Numbered from the stretch's first letter, positions 54,069 to 63,481 are shown. The stretch is DNA of 64,000 nucleotides from Streptomyces sp. NBC_00820 (GCF_036347055.1 NZ_CP108882.1:7924001-7988000); one strand, 5' to 3'. The notes: generated from the letters alone by a model not told the origin. Program-made: numbers and translations.

Positions 54069-55538
54069 TCAGCTCTCCTCGGTGAAGTGGACTCCTACGG
54101 CGCGCTCCCGGTCGACCTTGCCGGTGGGGGTCCGGGGCAGCGGCTCGTCGGTGATCAGCAGGGCCGCGGGGATCGCGGCCCGGGGCAGTCCGCGCGCCAG
54201 ATGCCCGCGCAGGGACAGGCTGTTGGCCCCGGTGCCGGGGCCGCGGCGCGCCACGGCGTGCAGCTTCCGCCCGGCCACCGGGTCGGGCACCGCCGGCACA
54301 GCGGCCTCGGCGACGTCCGGGTGGGCCGGCAGCAGCTGCTCGACCTCCTGCGGATTGACCCGGACACCGCGGACCTTGACCTGGAAGTCGGTGCGCCCGA
54401 CCAGGGTGAGCGTCCCGTCGGCCGAGCGGCGCGCCAGGTCGCCGCTGCGGAACCAGCGCCGGTCGTCCGTTCCCTCAGGATGCGGGACGAACGCGCCGGA
54501 GGCCGCGGCCGCGCCGTGGTAGCCCTCGCTCTGGAAGGGGGTGGAGACGTACAGCTCACCGGTGCCCGGCCCGTCCAGCACCCGGCCCTCCGCGCCGACG
54601 AGCAGGGCCGCCACACCGGGCAGCGGCTGCCCGAGCGGCGGCGAACCATCCGGGTCCGGGGCGCCGCGCAGTTCGTACAGGAAGCTGTCGTTGGTCTCGG
54701 TGCAGCCGTAGACGTTGTACAGCCGGGCGCGGGGCAGCAGTCCCGGCAGCGCGGCCAGGAGCGGGACGGGCATGGTGTCCCCGGTGAAGACCGCGTGCCG
54801 GACGGACGGGAGCGTACGGCCCCCGGCGCGGGCGGCGTCGGCCAGCAGCCGGTAGAACATCGGCACCGACTGGACCACCTCGGGCCGCTCCCGCTCGATG
54901 AGGTCGAGGAGACGGCAGCCGTCGGTGACGCGGTCCACGTCGACCAGGACGACCCGTCCGCCGCGGGCGAGGGTCGTCCACACGTCCAGGAGGCACACGT
55001 CGAAGTTCAGCGGCGCGTAGTTGAGCACGGTCGTGCCGGGACCGATGCCGAAGGTGTCGCCCGCCCAGACCGCGAAGCGGTCCAGCGCGGCGCCGGACAG
55101 CGGCACGATCTTCGGCAGTCCGGTGGATCCGGAGGCGGTGAGCAGCAGCGCGGTCCCGGTGAGGTCCGCGCGGGGGGAGCGGCGGGTCGCGGGCGGCCGC
55201 CCCGGAGCGAGTACATGGCCCACCCCGGCCTGCTCGTACAGCCGCTCCAGGACGTCCGCGCCCAGGTCCGGTGACGGCAGCAGCAACGGGCGCCGGGCCA
55301 GCAGACAGGCCAGGACGAGCGCGACGGTCCGGGGCGACTTGACCGCGGGCAGGGCCACCGGCGCGCCGGCCGGCAGATCGGCGATCCGGTTCCGTTCCCG
55401 CTCCGTGTGGGCGAGCAGCGCCCCGTAGCCGACCGAGTGCCCCCGCCAGACCAGGGCGGTCGCCTCCGGCGTCCGCCGGGCATGGTCCACGAAGCCCTCG
55501 ACGAGCGGGCGCGGACCCGTGATGGTGGTGCCCTCCAC
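54069..55538 (-). CDS. AMP-dependent synthetase/ligase (adenylation enzyme)
   Basis: This 489-residue standalone adenylation enzyme activates a carboxylic acid with ATP and probably loads the carrier protein encoded next. Visible motifs are A3 TASGSTGLPK (134-143), A5 NVYGCTETND, A7 RSGDLARRSADG, A8 FQVKVRGVRVNPQEVE and A10 PRTPTGKVDR. The Asn-Asp after the A5 Glu is unusual but the order of motifs is complete. The GTG at 55538 follows GGAAGGAGG. The substrate cannot be read reliably; an aryl or amino acid is likely given the TrpD-like partner. Confidence 0.85.
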   Translation of the reverse strand: MEGTTITGPRPLVEGFVDHARRTPEATALVWRGHSVGYGALLAHTERERNRIADLPAGAPVALPAVKSPRTVALVLACLLARRPLLLPSPDLGADVLERLYEQAGVGHVLAPGRPPATRRSPRADLTGTALLLTASGSTGLPKIVPLSGAALDRFAVWAGDTFGIGPGTTVLNYAPLNFDVCLLDVWTTLARGGRVVLVDVDRVTDGCRLLDLIERERPEVVQSVPMFYRLLADAARAGGRTLPSVRHAVFTGDTMPVPLLAALPGLLPRARLYNVYGCTETNDSFLYELRGAPDPDGSPPLGQPLPGVAALLVGAEGRVLDGPGTGELYVSTPFQSEGYHGAAAASGAFVPHPEGTDDRRWFRSGDLARRSADGTLTLVGRTDFQVKVRGVRVNPQEVEQLLPAHPDVAEAAVPAVPDPVAGRKLHAVARRGPGTGANSLSLRGHLARGLPRAAIPAALLITDEPLPRTPTGKVDRERAVGVHFTEES

Positions 55539-55660
55539 GATGCCTCCTTCCGGACCGCGTCCGGCCGGGATTCGGCGAACGCGTTGATCCCCATGGTGGT
55601 TTCGACACCTGGAGGCTCGTTGGAGCCTGGCTCGGCGGGCGCCGGCCGCCGGGCGCACGG

Positions 55661-55707
55661 AAAACGGCGGCCGGTCCGCACCCCGGTGCGGGGGCGGGCC
55701 GGCCGCC
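55661..55707 (-). terminator. Intrinsic terminator after the SWIM-protein remnant
   Basis: On the minus strand GGCGGCCGG and CCGGCCGCC form a 9-bp stem with a G/C-rich loop, followed by GTTTT. It lies 27 nt past the stop of the upstream remnant and insulates the ligase operon. Confidence 0.75.
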
Positions 55708-55733
55708 GTCGGCGGGTCGGGCAGGTCGGGCGG

Positions 55734-56570
55734 TCAGCCGTCGAGGAGTTCGGCGAGCGCCAGGGAGGGGTCGTGCGCGGGCGGCCCGGCGGGCCACCAG
55801 GTGCCGGACCGCTCCCGGTACGGGTACCAGCGGCCGTCGCGCCCGTACCGCAGCTGCAGGCCCCGGCCGGACAGCGTCCAGCGGTTGTCACGGACGACGA
55901 GTTCGGGCAGCTCCTCGTCCTCCCAGCCCGCCGAGAGCGCCGTGCGCGCCCGGGTGACGTCGGACCCCTTGGGCTGCCACGCCTCTTCGAGTACCGCCAG
56001 TCCGGCGGCTCCGCCCCACCGCCATGCCTCGGCCGCCCGGTCCAGCTCGTCCGGCCGGTCGCAGGAGTCCCACAGCCGTGCGGGCACCCGGGGGTCGGGG
56101 TGGGTGGCGGCGATCCGTACGGTGTCCTGCCACCGGTCGAGCGGCCGGGGCGGCTCGCCGGCCGCCCCCAGGGTGTACGCGAGGAGTTCCCGGGCGCGTA
56201 CGGCCGCATCCGCGACCAGCCGCTCCAGCGGGTCCGCCTCGATGCCGGTGACCGGCTCGGTGCCGTCCTCCGGCAGTTCGGGCAGCGGCGGGAGCGCCGG
56301 GAGCGCCGGGAGGGGGACGGCCGGGCGGGCGTACGCCTAGTCGGCAGGGGTCCCGGCGGCGGCCGGACCGTCCGTCAGCTCCGCCCCCTTCGCACCGGCG
56401 GGGTCCAGCAGCCGCTCGGCGTCCGGCAGGCCGGCATCGAGATGGGTGAAGCTGATGGCGCTCTGGCCGGGGTCGTTCTCCCGCAGTCGGCTCAGCAGCA
56501 CCAGTCCGCCGTACAGCCCGGCGTACGGGGACCCGGCGCCATCGCGGGCCCGGTGCGTCGGCCGATTCAT
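55734..56570 (-). pseudogene. C-terminal remnant of a SWIM zinc-finger protein
   Basis: Minus-strand reading DGAGSPYAGLYGGLVLLSRLREND...LTDGPAAAGTPAD, a TAG at 56337, then in the same frame AYARPAVPLPALPALPPLPELPEDGTEP...PARLWDSCDRPDELDRAAEAWRWGGAAGLAVLEEAWQPKGSDVTRARTALSAGW...LQLRYGRDGRWYPY. The second part matches the C-terminus of actinomycete SWIM-finger proteins as I recall them. The SWIM finger itself and the N-terminus are absent, so the gene is truncated and carries a nonsense codon. Confidence 0.5.
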
Positions 56571-56851
56571 ACACCGCGTGTGGTGTTGAGGGATCCATGG
56601 GCAGTGTATCGGCGGCGGCCCTCGCCAGGACGGCGGTCCCAACTGGTCTGTGCGGCAAGGCGGTTCCACATGCGCAATGCCCCAGCAACCGGCATGCACG
56701 GTGCTCGGACGACGGAACGTGGCCCGCTCGGGAGCGGCGGAAGCCACGGTGTGATCTCGCGGTCGCACGCGCAGGTCATGGCGTCTCCTCGGCGGGCAGG
56801 TGCTGGGACGACTTGGGGTGTGGTGCTCCTGGCAGGGCGATCAGTGGTGGG
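56571..56851. other. Unassigned 280-nt interval
   Basis: No convincing gene. The left edge is the truncation point of the SWIM-type remnant and the right edge the stop of an SDR remnant, so it probably marks a rearrangement junction. Confidence 0.4.
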
Positions 56852-57178
56852 TCAGCCTCGGAAGATCTGCTCGGACTGGTCGCGGTTGGTGATATGCAGG
56901 TCCCAGTAGAGGCGGGAGAGTTGGTCAGCCGTGGCCCGTGGCTGTCCGTAGAAGGTGGGGGTGCCTATCGTGGCGTCGATGCCGATGTGGGCGGCTTGGG
57001 TGCCGGTGTCGGCCAGTTCCTTGTGCAGGCTGATCACCCAGTTGCGCAGCGCCGCTGCGGCGGCGTTGACGTTGGCGACCCGCGGGTCAGGCCAGATCGA
57101 GTCGGCGCCGGTGGTGTAGAGCAGGGTGCCCGCACCGGCCTCGCGTATCGCGGGCAGCACTGCCTTGGTAGCAGCCAC
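56852..57178 (-). pseudogene. C-terminal part of an SDR oxidoreductase
   Basis: The 108 residues (ATKAVLPAIREAGAGTLLYTTGADSIWPDPRVANVNAAAAALRNWVISLHKELADTGTQAAHIGIDATIG) match the second half of a short-chain dehydrogenase. The Rossmann half is gone. Its 5' edge coincides with the end of the preceding reductase gene, so the front was replaced or deleted there. Confidence 0.65.
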
Positions 57179-57184
57179 CTGATG

Positions 57185-57832
57185 TCAGCGGGCCTCGGGG
57201 CGGATCCGCCTGATGAAGTGTAGTTCGAGTCCCGACAGGGGAGCCCCGACCTCGTGCATCGCCCCACCGGTGGCCAGCGACCCCAGATTGACCGCAGCGA
57301 AGCCCGCATCGTTGAGCATGTCGATAACCAGGTACTTCGCCTCCGCGTCGTCGCCGGACGCGAACAGGACTGTGCGTGGTCGGTCGGCGCCGTAGTCATC
57401 GATCCACTCCATCGGCATGTTGCTGATCGATTTCACCAATCGCGCGCCCGGGGCCCACTTCGCCACCATTTCGCTTGATGTCGAGCCGGCACGCGCAAGC
57501 TCGGCGCGCGATTTGGTCACGCCCTCCAGGCTGGTGACGTCGGGACGCATTTCGTGGTGAGCGTTCATCGCGTCGATGAGGATCCGTCCGCTCCAGTCGA
57601 CGCCCTGCAGGGCTTCTTCGGCCTGCACCCAGTTGACCGCAATGATCACGACGTCGCTTTCCACGACCTGCGCCTTGGTTTCCGCGGTGGCGCCCCGCCC
57701 GAGCTCCTCGACGAATTCGGCGAGAGTCTCGGGCCCCCTTGAATTGCAGACGGCGATCGTGTGGCCCGCATTGAGCAGATGCCGGCCCATGACCCGAGTC
57801 ACCGAGCCGGCTCCAATGAATCCGATGCGCAT
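57185..57832 (-). CDS. F420H2:NADP oxidoreductase-like protein (first copy)
   Basis: This 215-residue Rossmann protein (MRIGFIGAGSVTRVMGRHLLNAGHTIAVCNSRGPETLAEFVEELG) belongs to the NADP_oxidoreductase, F420-dependent family. It keeps the dinucleotide GxGxxxxxxG pattern and the NSRGPE specificity stretch. It probably moves hydride between NADP(H) and F420 or another deazaflavin or flavin substrate. The ATG at 57832 has GGAG before it; the open frame to 57901 lacks family sequence. It is one of three related genes within 4 kb. Confidence 0.8.
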   Translation of the reverse strand: MRIGFIGAGSVTRVMGRHLLNAGHTIAVCNSRGPETLAEFVEELGRGATAETKAQVVESDVVIIAVNWVQAEEALQGVDWSGRILIDAMNAHHEMRPDVTSLEGVTKSRAELARAGSTSSEMVAKWAPGARLVKSISNMPMEWIDDYGADRPRTVLFASGDDAEAKYLVIDMLNDAGFAAVNLGSLATGGAMHEVGAPLSGLELHFIRRIRPEAR

Positions 57833-57962
57833 TTCGAACACTCCTTTGCAAAAGAATGGACAGGCCGGCAGCTCGCCGCCTGGGGTTGGCTGACCTGGCA
57901 TCGACGACGGAACTCATCGATGAGCTTGTCGGTGTTGTTGGGGCTGGCTGACCTCCACGTCC

Positions 57963-58486
57963 GTGCCCGCGAGGAGCCAGGGCATCGATGCGGGCGAGAA
58001 GATCGTGGGCCGCAAGCGCAGCATCATCACTGACACCCTCGGCCTGCTGCTGGCGGTGCCGGTCACCGCGGCCGGCGTCCAGGACTCCGCGGCTGGCCGC
58101 ATCCTCCTTCAACAGGCTGCCGCCAACCACCCCGGCCTGCGCAAGGCCTGGGTCGACGGCGGCTACCGCAAGCACTTCGCCGAACCCGCAGCGACCCTCG
58201 GCATCGACCTCGAAATCGCCCAACGCACCCCTGGGAGCAGGAGATTCACCCCGATTCCGAAACGGTGGGCAGTGGAGCGGACCTACGACTGGCTCATGCT
58301 CCACCGCCGCCCGGCCCGCGACTACGAAACCCACCCACACCGTTCCGAAGCCATGATCCACCTCGCGATGACCGACCTGATGGCCCGCCACCTCCCCGGA
58401 GAGAACACCACCTCCTGGCGAAACCCGACACCAGCACATCAAAGCCGCATCCAGGGATGAAACAACAGGATGAAACGACCTCTAAG
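57963..58486 (+). mobile_element. IS5-type element fragment, left copy (truncated)
   Basis: It carries the C-terminal two thirds of a DDE transposase (SQGIDAGEKIVGRKRSIITDTLGLLLAVPVTAAGVQDSAAGRILLQQAAANHPGLRKAWVDGGYRKHFAEPAATLGIDLEIAQRTPGSRRFTPIPKRWAVERTYDWLMLHRRPARDYE) and the right end AACAGGATGAAACGACCTCT. The 5' part is missing. An inverted near-copy lies at 62277-62727. Confidence 0.8.
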
Positions 58487-58805
58487 GGACTTCGACGAGT
58501 CGGACCCGTGGCGCCGGGTTCGCTCCGTGCACGGACCGGCAACTGCCGCGCGCTGCGAACAGCGCGCCCACGCTGTCCTGACGGAGGACATGGCGTTCTG
58601 ACCTGCGCTGGTCGGCTGCAGCAAGCGCACCGGGGCCGCACCCGCAACCCCTCGGCCGCGGATGGCACCGCGGTTGCGGCGGGAGCACAGCAGCCCTGCC
58701 CTGCCAGGCGGCACGGCCTTCCTACGGGCCGAGCCGCATACGCTCCCGCTCTGTATCTCCTCCCCGGCGGGGGCGTGGCACACCTCACTGTGCGGTAATT
58801 GGCGG
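58487..58805. other. Unassigned interval next to the left IS copy
   Basis: About 320 nt with no recognisable gene on either strand. It separates the IS end from the stop of the reductase gene. Confidence 0.4.
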
Positions 58806-59474
58806 TTACGGCGTTGCTGCGGCCAGAGCGGCGCGGATGGCGTCTGTACCGGCCGGCTCGCCCTTCTCGTTCGAGTAGGGGCCGTACGGTGTTCCCCACA
58901 CCGGCGTGCCGGTTGCCTGCCGCCAGCTGTCGGCGAGAGGTCCTGCGTCCACCACGTTGTAGCCGATGGAGTCGATGAATGCGCTCACCGTCGCCTTCGC
59001 CGGTGCGAAGTCGCCGGCGATCGGCAGGCTGGAGCGGTCGGGGGCCCCTGCCGGGCGGGCGAGGAAGAGCAGGTGCTTGTAGAAGATGTTGTTGAACGCC
59101 TTGACCAGGAGTGCGTCGGGCAGATGCCGGAGGAGCAGTTCGCTGGAGGTGAGGGTCCCGCTGTCGAGGTCGGTGATGTGTCCGTCACGCTCGGGTCCGT
59201 AGTTGCAGGTGTCGATGACCGGCTTTCCGGCCAGGGGCGCGGCGGGTACGCGGGGGAAGGCACTGACCGGCACGGTGACCACAACGATGTCACCGGCCGA
59301 CGCAGCCTCTTCGCTCATGGCCGCGGACGCCCGCGGCCCCAGTTCGCGGACGGTCTCCGCGAGCGTGTGGGGGCCGCGTGAGTTGCTGAGCACCACCTGA
59401 TGCCCTGCGCCCACGGCCAGGCGGGCGAGAGTCTTGCCGATGGCTCCGCTTCCGATGAAGCCCACTGTTGTCAT
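58806..59474 (-). CDS. F420H2:NADP oxidoreductase-like protein (second copy)
   Basis: This 222-residue protein (MTTVGFIGSGAIGKTLARLAVGAGHQVVLSNSRGPHTLAETVRELG) is of the NADPH-dependent F420-reductase family. It has the dinucleotide glycine motif, VVVTVPVSAFPRVPA, VIDTCNYGPERDG and LVKAFNNIFYKHLLFLARP. It may reduce F420 or a related cofactor in the cytoplasm. It differs clearly from the copies on either side, so a recent tandem duplication is unlikely. Confidence 0.82.
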   Translation of the reverse strand: MTTVGFIGSGAIGKTLARLAVGAGHQVVLSNSRGPHTLAETVRELGPRASAAMSEEAASAGDIVVVTVPVSAFPRVPAAPLAGKPVIDTCNYGPERDGHITDLDSGTLTSSELLLRHLPDALLVKAFNNIFYKHLLFLARPAGAPDRSSLPIAGDFAPAKATVSAFIDSIGYNVVDAGPLADSWRQATGTPVWGTPYGPYSNEKGEPAGTDAIRAALAAATP

Positions 59475-59538
59475 GGTTCTACGTCCTTTTCACAGAGCTG
59501 GGCGTGCCGGACTGGTTACGAGCCGCGGATGGTGCTGT

Positions 59539-60474
59539 TCAAGCGGCGGGGAAGTAGTGGCCGTTGTCCAGATCGGCGAGGAGGCCGGGCCGGGCGGGTT
59601 CCCAGCCGAGGGTGCGGCGGGTGATGGCGTTGGACGCCGGGTAGCTCTGCGTGGCGATGTTGGTGAGGAATCCGAAGTAGCCCGGTGTCATCAGGGCGTC
59701 ATTGGGAATGCTCACGGCGGGCAGGCCCAGACGGTCGGCGAGGGCCTCGGCGATGTCGCGGAAGGGGGTGCCCTCGTCCTCGACCGCGTGCCAGTAGCTG
59801 CCGGCTGGCCCGTTTTCCAGGGCCAGGCGGAACAGGACGGCGGTGTCACGGATGTGGACGGCGTTCCACACATTGGCGCCATCGCCGGGGTAGCCGGCGA
59901 ACCCCTTCTCCTTCGCGAGCGCGATCAGCGTGGGAAGGAAGCCCGCCACATCACTCGTGCCGTGCGCGATGTTGGCGATCCGTACGACCGAGGAACGCAC
60001 CCCCTGCCCGGCCAGGTCGATCACGGCCCGCTCCACGACGTTGCGGACCCGCAGGGTGCCCCGGTGCTCTTCGCCGGACGGCAGGGCAGGGTCTTCCTCG
60101 GTGGCCGGCCGTCCCAGATTACCGGGCGAGCCGATGCTCCCGGCGGTGACCAGCGGCTTTCCGGTCCCCGCGAGGGCCTCGCCGTAGGCGAGCATGATGG
60201 GGAGCTCTGCGGCGGCCACCGCGTCCATCCCGCCGGTGGGCAGGAGGTCCTGTCGGTGGGCGACGTGGATGACGCCGTCGGAGGCGGCGGCTGCTTCCTT
60301 GAGCCCGTCGAGGTCCTCCAGGTCGCCGCGGCGTACCTGCGCACCGAGTGCGGACAGGGTTTCCGCGGACGCGTCAGACCGGGCCAGACCGGTGACCTCG
60401 TGCCCTGCGGAGATGAGCTCGGGAATGATGTGAGAACCGGAATGCCCGGTCCCGCCAGCGACGAATACATGCAT
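59539..60474 (-). CDS. NAD-dependent epimerase/extended SDR
   Basis: This 311-residue extended SDR begins HVFVAGGTGHSGSHIIPELISAGHEVTGLARSDASAETL (TGxxGxxG variant GGTGHSG). It has RRGDLEDLDGLKEAAAASDGVIHVAH as the second Rossmann strand and VTAGSIGSPGN in the active-site area. YxxxK is not obvious, as in NmrA-like sensors and some reductases. It lies 64 nt upstream of one reductase gene and 90 nt downstream of another on the same strand, so the three probably form an operon. Confidence 0.8.
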   Translation of the reverse strand: MHVFVAGGTGHSGSHIIPELISAGHEVTGLARSDASAETLSALGAQVRRGDLEDLDGLKEAAAASDGVIHVAHRQDLLPTGGMDAVAAAELPIMLAYGEALAGTGKPLVTAGSIGSPGNLGRPATEEDPALPSGEEHRGTLRVRNVVERAVIDLAGQGVRSSVVRIANIAHGTSDVAGFLPTLIALAKEKGFAGYPGDGANVWNAVHIRDTAVLFRLALENGPAGSYWHAVEDEGTPFRDIAEALADRLGLPAVSIPNDALMTPGYFGFLTNIATQSYPASNAITRRTLGWEPARPGLLADLDNGHYFPAA

Positions 60475-60564
60475 CTGGATTATTCCTTAAAGAGGTAGAC
60501 GGGGGCTTTCCGTGTCGCTCGTGAACTAATGCCGGACGGCACGGAAAGAGATGAGGAGCGCTAT

Positions 60565-61197
60565 TCAGCGCAGAAGGGTGACGTTGAGGGAGAAATCGGT
60601 GTGCTTGACGGAGTGGCTCATCAGGCCCAGCTCCAGCAGGCCGACGTTTTCCAGTGCCCGCGCCATGAACAGGTCGCCGGTGTCCCAGGGGCGCAGCCCC
60701 AGGCTCTCGACGAACGCCGACACGCGGGCCTTGGCCTGCGCGTCGTCGCCGGCGATGAACACGTCCACCGGGCGACCCTCGGCGGACCCGGCGGCCACCA
60801 CGTGGGAGAACACCGTGTTGAACGCCTTGACGACGTGCGCGTCACCGGGAGCCGCCTTGGCGATCTCCTGCGCTCCGGAGCTGTCGTCGGGCACGACGAA
60901 GCCCTGCAGGTCAGGGGCAACGGGGTTGGTGATGTCAACGATGATCTTGCCGCGCAGCGCGTCCCCGTACTCCCTCACCACCGCTGCCGCGCCGGCGTAG
61001 GGCACGGCCAGGATCACGATGTCCCCGGCCGGGACGTCACCGGCCGTGCCCACTGTGGCGCCGCCGAGCACGGCGGCCACCTCCTTCGCCTTGGCCTGGT
61101 CGCGGCCGAGGATCTCAACGGCATTCCCGCCGGCGAGCGCCCGACCGGCCAGAGCCCGGGCCATGTTTCCCAGTCCGACAATGCTGATACCACTCAT
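60565..61197 (-). CDS. F420H2:NADP oxidoreductase-like protein (third copy)
   Basis: This 210-residue protein (MSGISIVGLGNMARALAGRALAGGNAVEILGRDQAKAKEVAAVLGG) is of the same F420-dependent NADP reductase family. It has IVILAVPYAGAAAVVREYGDALRGKIIVDITNPVAPDLQGFVVPDDSSGAQEIAKAAPGDAHVVKAFNTVFSHVVA. It is first in the probable operon and divergent from a LysR gene. I prefer the ATG at 61197, since AGGA sits 6 nt upstream and overlaps the alternative ATG at 61203. Confidence 0.85.
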   Translation of the reverse strand: MSGISIVGLGNMARALAGRALAGGNAVEILGRDQAKAKEVAAVLGGATVGTAGDVPAGDIVILAVPYAGAAAVVREYGDALRGKIIVDITNPVAPDLQGFVVPDDSSGAQEIAKAAPGDAHVVKAFNTVFSHVVAAGSAEGRPVDVFIAGDDAQAKARVSAFVESLGLRPWDTGDLFMARALENVGLLELGLMSHSVKHTDFSLNVTLLR

Positions 61198-61310
61198 CGG
61201 CATTCCTGCTTTCCGGTTTCCGGTCCTGCCCGGAAATTTCGCGTCGAATTCACTTCCCGCGCCAAGAGGCGCCGTATTTCATGCTGCCATCGCCCCCCAG
61301 GAAACGTCCA

Positions 61311-61346
61311 AGACCTCTTTAAACCCTGGTGATACCCTGAAGGTCT
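61311..61346. promoter_or_regulatory. Inverted repeat in the LysR/reductase promoter
   Basis: AGACCT (61311) and AGGTCT (61341-61346) flank a T/A-containing stretch, 19 nt before the LysR start and about 120 nt before the divergent reductase. It fits an autoregulating LysR site. Confidence 0.45.
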
Positions 61347-61364
61347 CACCACGCTGGAGGCCGT

Positions 61365-62276
61365 ATGGATCTCGATCTGCGAAAACTGCGGTACTTCGTC
61401 GCCGTGGCCGACCGGCTCCACTTCGGCCGCGCCGCCGACGAACTCCACATCGCGCAGCCGGTGCTCAGCCGACAGATCCGCGCACTCGAACAAGATCTCG
61501 GCGCGGCGCTGTTCACCCGGGACCGTCACCGCGTCGAGCTGACCGACGCGGGCCGGCAGCTGCTGGCCGAAGCCGGCCCGCTGCTCGCCTCCACGCACGC
61601 GCTGCGGCGCCGGGTGTCCGAGGCCGCCGCCGGCCGGCGGCGGCTCATGGTCGGCTTCCGCGCCGGCATTCCCATCACCCCGGCGGCCCGCGCGTTCGAG
61701 GGCAGGCACCCGGACGTGATCGTCGACGTGCAGCGGATCGAAGGCGACGACCAGGCCGTGATGCTGCTCGACGGGCGCATCGACGTCGCCTTCGTGCGCC
61801 TGCCCATCGACGAAACCGGCCTGCGCCTGACGCCGCTGTACACCGAGCCGCGGGTGGCGGTGCTGCCTGCCGGACATCGTTTCGCCGGCAAGGCAGAGGT
61901 CACCGAGACCGACCTGGCCGGTGAGCCGCTGCTGTGGGACGGTGACGCGAGCTCGCAGCCCACCAAGCGCCCGTTCACCAACGCCGGATACCCGGTGCGC
62001 GGGGTCGACGAGACCCTCGAACATGTGGCGGCCGGACGCGGTATCTCTTTCCTGGCCCGCTCGGCGTCCGTGTTCTACTCGCATCCCGACATCGCCTACG
62101 TGCCCATCCCGGACCTGGCGCCCGACCAGGTACATCTCGCGGTAGCGGCAACGCATACCTCACCGGTCGTGGACGACTTCATCACCGCGGCTCACTCGGC
62201 GGCCGAGATCACGGCAGAATGCGGCAACTACGAAATGTGGCAGCTCGGGGGCGATGCCCTCGCACGGCACGCGTAA
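61365..62276 (+). CDS. LysR family transcriptional regulator
   Basis: This 303-residue regulator has a LysR helix-turn-helix (LRKLRYFVAVADRLHFGRAADELHIAQPVLSRQIRALEQDLGAALFTRDRHRVELTDAGRQLL) and an effector domain (RRRLMVGFRAGIPITPAARAFEGRHPDVIVDVQRIEG). The type is often divergent to SDR or reductase genes, which it probably controls here. Its TAA overlaps the first bases of the right IS copy, so the last residues may have been altered by that insertion. Confidence 0.88.
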   Translation: MDLDLRKLRYFVAVADRLHFGRAADELHIAQPVLSRQIRALEQDLGAALFTRDRHRVELTDAGRQLLAEAGPLLASTHALRRRVSEAAAGRRRLMVGFRAGIPITPAARAFEGRHPDVIVDVQRIEGDDQAVMLLDGRIDVAFVRLPIDETGLRLTPLYTEPRVAVLPAGHRFAGKAEVTETDLAGEPLLWDGDASSQPTKRPFTNAGYPVRGVDETLEHVAAGRGISFLARSASVFYSHPDIAYVPIPDLAPDQVHLAVAATHTSPVVDDFITAAHSAAEITAECGNYEMWQLGGDALARHA

Positions 62277-62727
62277 GAGGTCGTTTCATCCTGTTGTTTT
62301 ATCCCTGGATGCGGCTTTGGTGTGCTGGTGTCGGGTTTCGCTAGGGGATGGTGTTCTTTCCGGGGAGGTGGCGGGCCATCAGGTCGGTTATCGCGCGGTG
62401 GATCATGGCTTCGGAACGGTGTGGGTGGGTTTCGTAGTCGCGGGCCGGGCGGCGGTGGGGCATGAGCCAGTCGTAGGTCCGCTCCACTGCCCACCGTTTC
62501 GGAGTCGGGGTGAATCTCCTGCTCCCAGGGGTGCGTTGGGCGATTTCGAGGTCGATGCCGAGGGTCGCTGCGGGTTCGGCGAAGTGCTTGCGGTAGCCGC
62601 CGTCGACCCAGGCCTTGCGCAGGCTGGGGTGGTTGGCGGCAGCCTGTTGAAGGAGGATGCGGCCAGCCGCGGAGTCCTGGACGCCGGCCGCGGTGACCGG
62701 CACCGCCAGCAGCAGGTCGAGGGTGGC
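62277..62727 (-). mobile_element. IS5-type element fragment, right copy (inverted, truncated)
   Basis: Minus-strand reading VTAAGVQDSAAGRILLQQAAANHPSLRKAWVDGGYRKHFAEPAATLGIDLEIAQRTPGSRRFTPTPKRWAVERTYDWLMPHRRPARDYE matches the 57963-58486 copy almost residue for residue, with the same end AGAGGTCGTTTCATCCTGTT. A TAG at 62341 shortens the product. Its 5' part is replaced by the next IS element. Both copies have their preserved right ends facing inward. Confidence 0.8.
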
Positions 62728-62731
62728 ATTT

Positions 62732-63481
62732 TCAGCGCTGATGTTCCAGGGTGAGGGTGGCGGCGGTGATTGATGTGAGGCGGTTCGGGCTGCAGCGGGT
62801 CCGGCGGAAGATCCGCCAGGGCTTCAGTCTCGCGATGTTTCGTTCGACGGGCGCCCGGGTTGCCGACAGGGCTCGGTTGACTGTCAGCTGGGTGGGGGTG
62901 AGTTCCTTGAGGGGTGGGCGTTTGAGCGGGGTGGTCACCCAGGGGCCGGCTCCGGTGTAGGCGCGGTCGGCGAGGACTGGCACGCCCTGGCGTTCGCAGA
63001 TCCGGATGATGTGGTGGGTGCGGGCTGCGGTGAGGTCGTGGGTGCGGCCGGGCAACGTGGTTGAGATCCGCAGCAGTTTGCCCTCGGGATGGGTCACGAC
63101 CTGCACGTTCACTCCGTGACGGCGATGCTTCTGGGAGAAATCGGCTCGACTGTCACCGACGCGGTCGTACTCGGCGAGCGTGCCGTCGAGCACGACATAC
63201 TCGGGATCGGCCTCCCGCAGGATTCGCAGCAGCCCGGGTGCCCGACGGGACAGGTGGTCGACGACGGTGGTGGCATAGGCGTGGGCGGTACCCACGGATA
63301 TGCCGAAGCCCGCGGCGATCTGCGTGAGGGTGTCGTGCCGGGGGAGGTAGATCAGGCCGACGAGGGCCCGCTGGTGAGGCGGGAGTTTGCAGCGGCGGTC
63401 ACCCTCACGAGTGACGATGAGCATGGTTACCCACTCGACCAGGGCGTGAGGCAGGTCGAGTGCGGCAGGATATGGGACCAA
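62732..63481 (-). CDS. IS5-type transposase, apparently intact
   Basis: This 249-residue DDE transposase, started by TTG at 63481, has an N-terminal helix-turn-helix ([45 protein letters not shown]). The catalytic regions are [33 protein letters not shown] (first Asp), [10 protein letters not shown] (second Asp) and [19 protein letters not shown] (Glu). It is full length without frameshift and could be active. A fragment of a sister copy lies at 51090-51459. Confidence 0.85.
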   Translation of the reverse strand: MVPYPAALDLPHALVEWVTMLIVTREGDRRCKLPPHQRALVGLIYLPRHDTLTQIAAGFGISVGTAHAYATTVVDHLSRRAPGLLRILREADPEYVVLDGTLAEYDRVGDSRADFSQKHRRHGVNVQVVTHPEGKLLRISTTLPGRTHDLTAARTHHIIRICERQGVPVLADRAYTGAGPWVTTPLKRPPLKELTPTQLTVNRALSATRAPVERNIARLKPWRIFRRTRCSPNRLTSITAATLTLEHQR

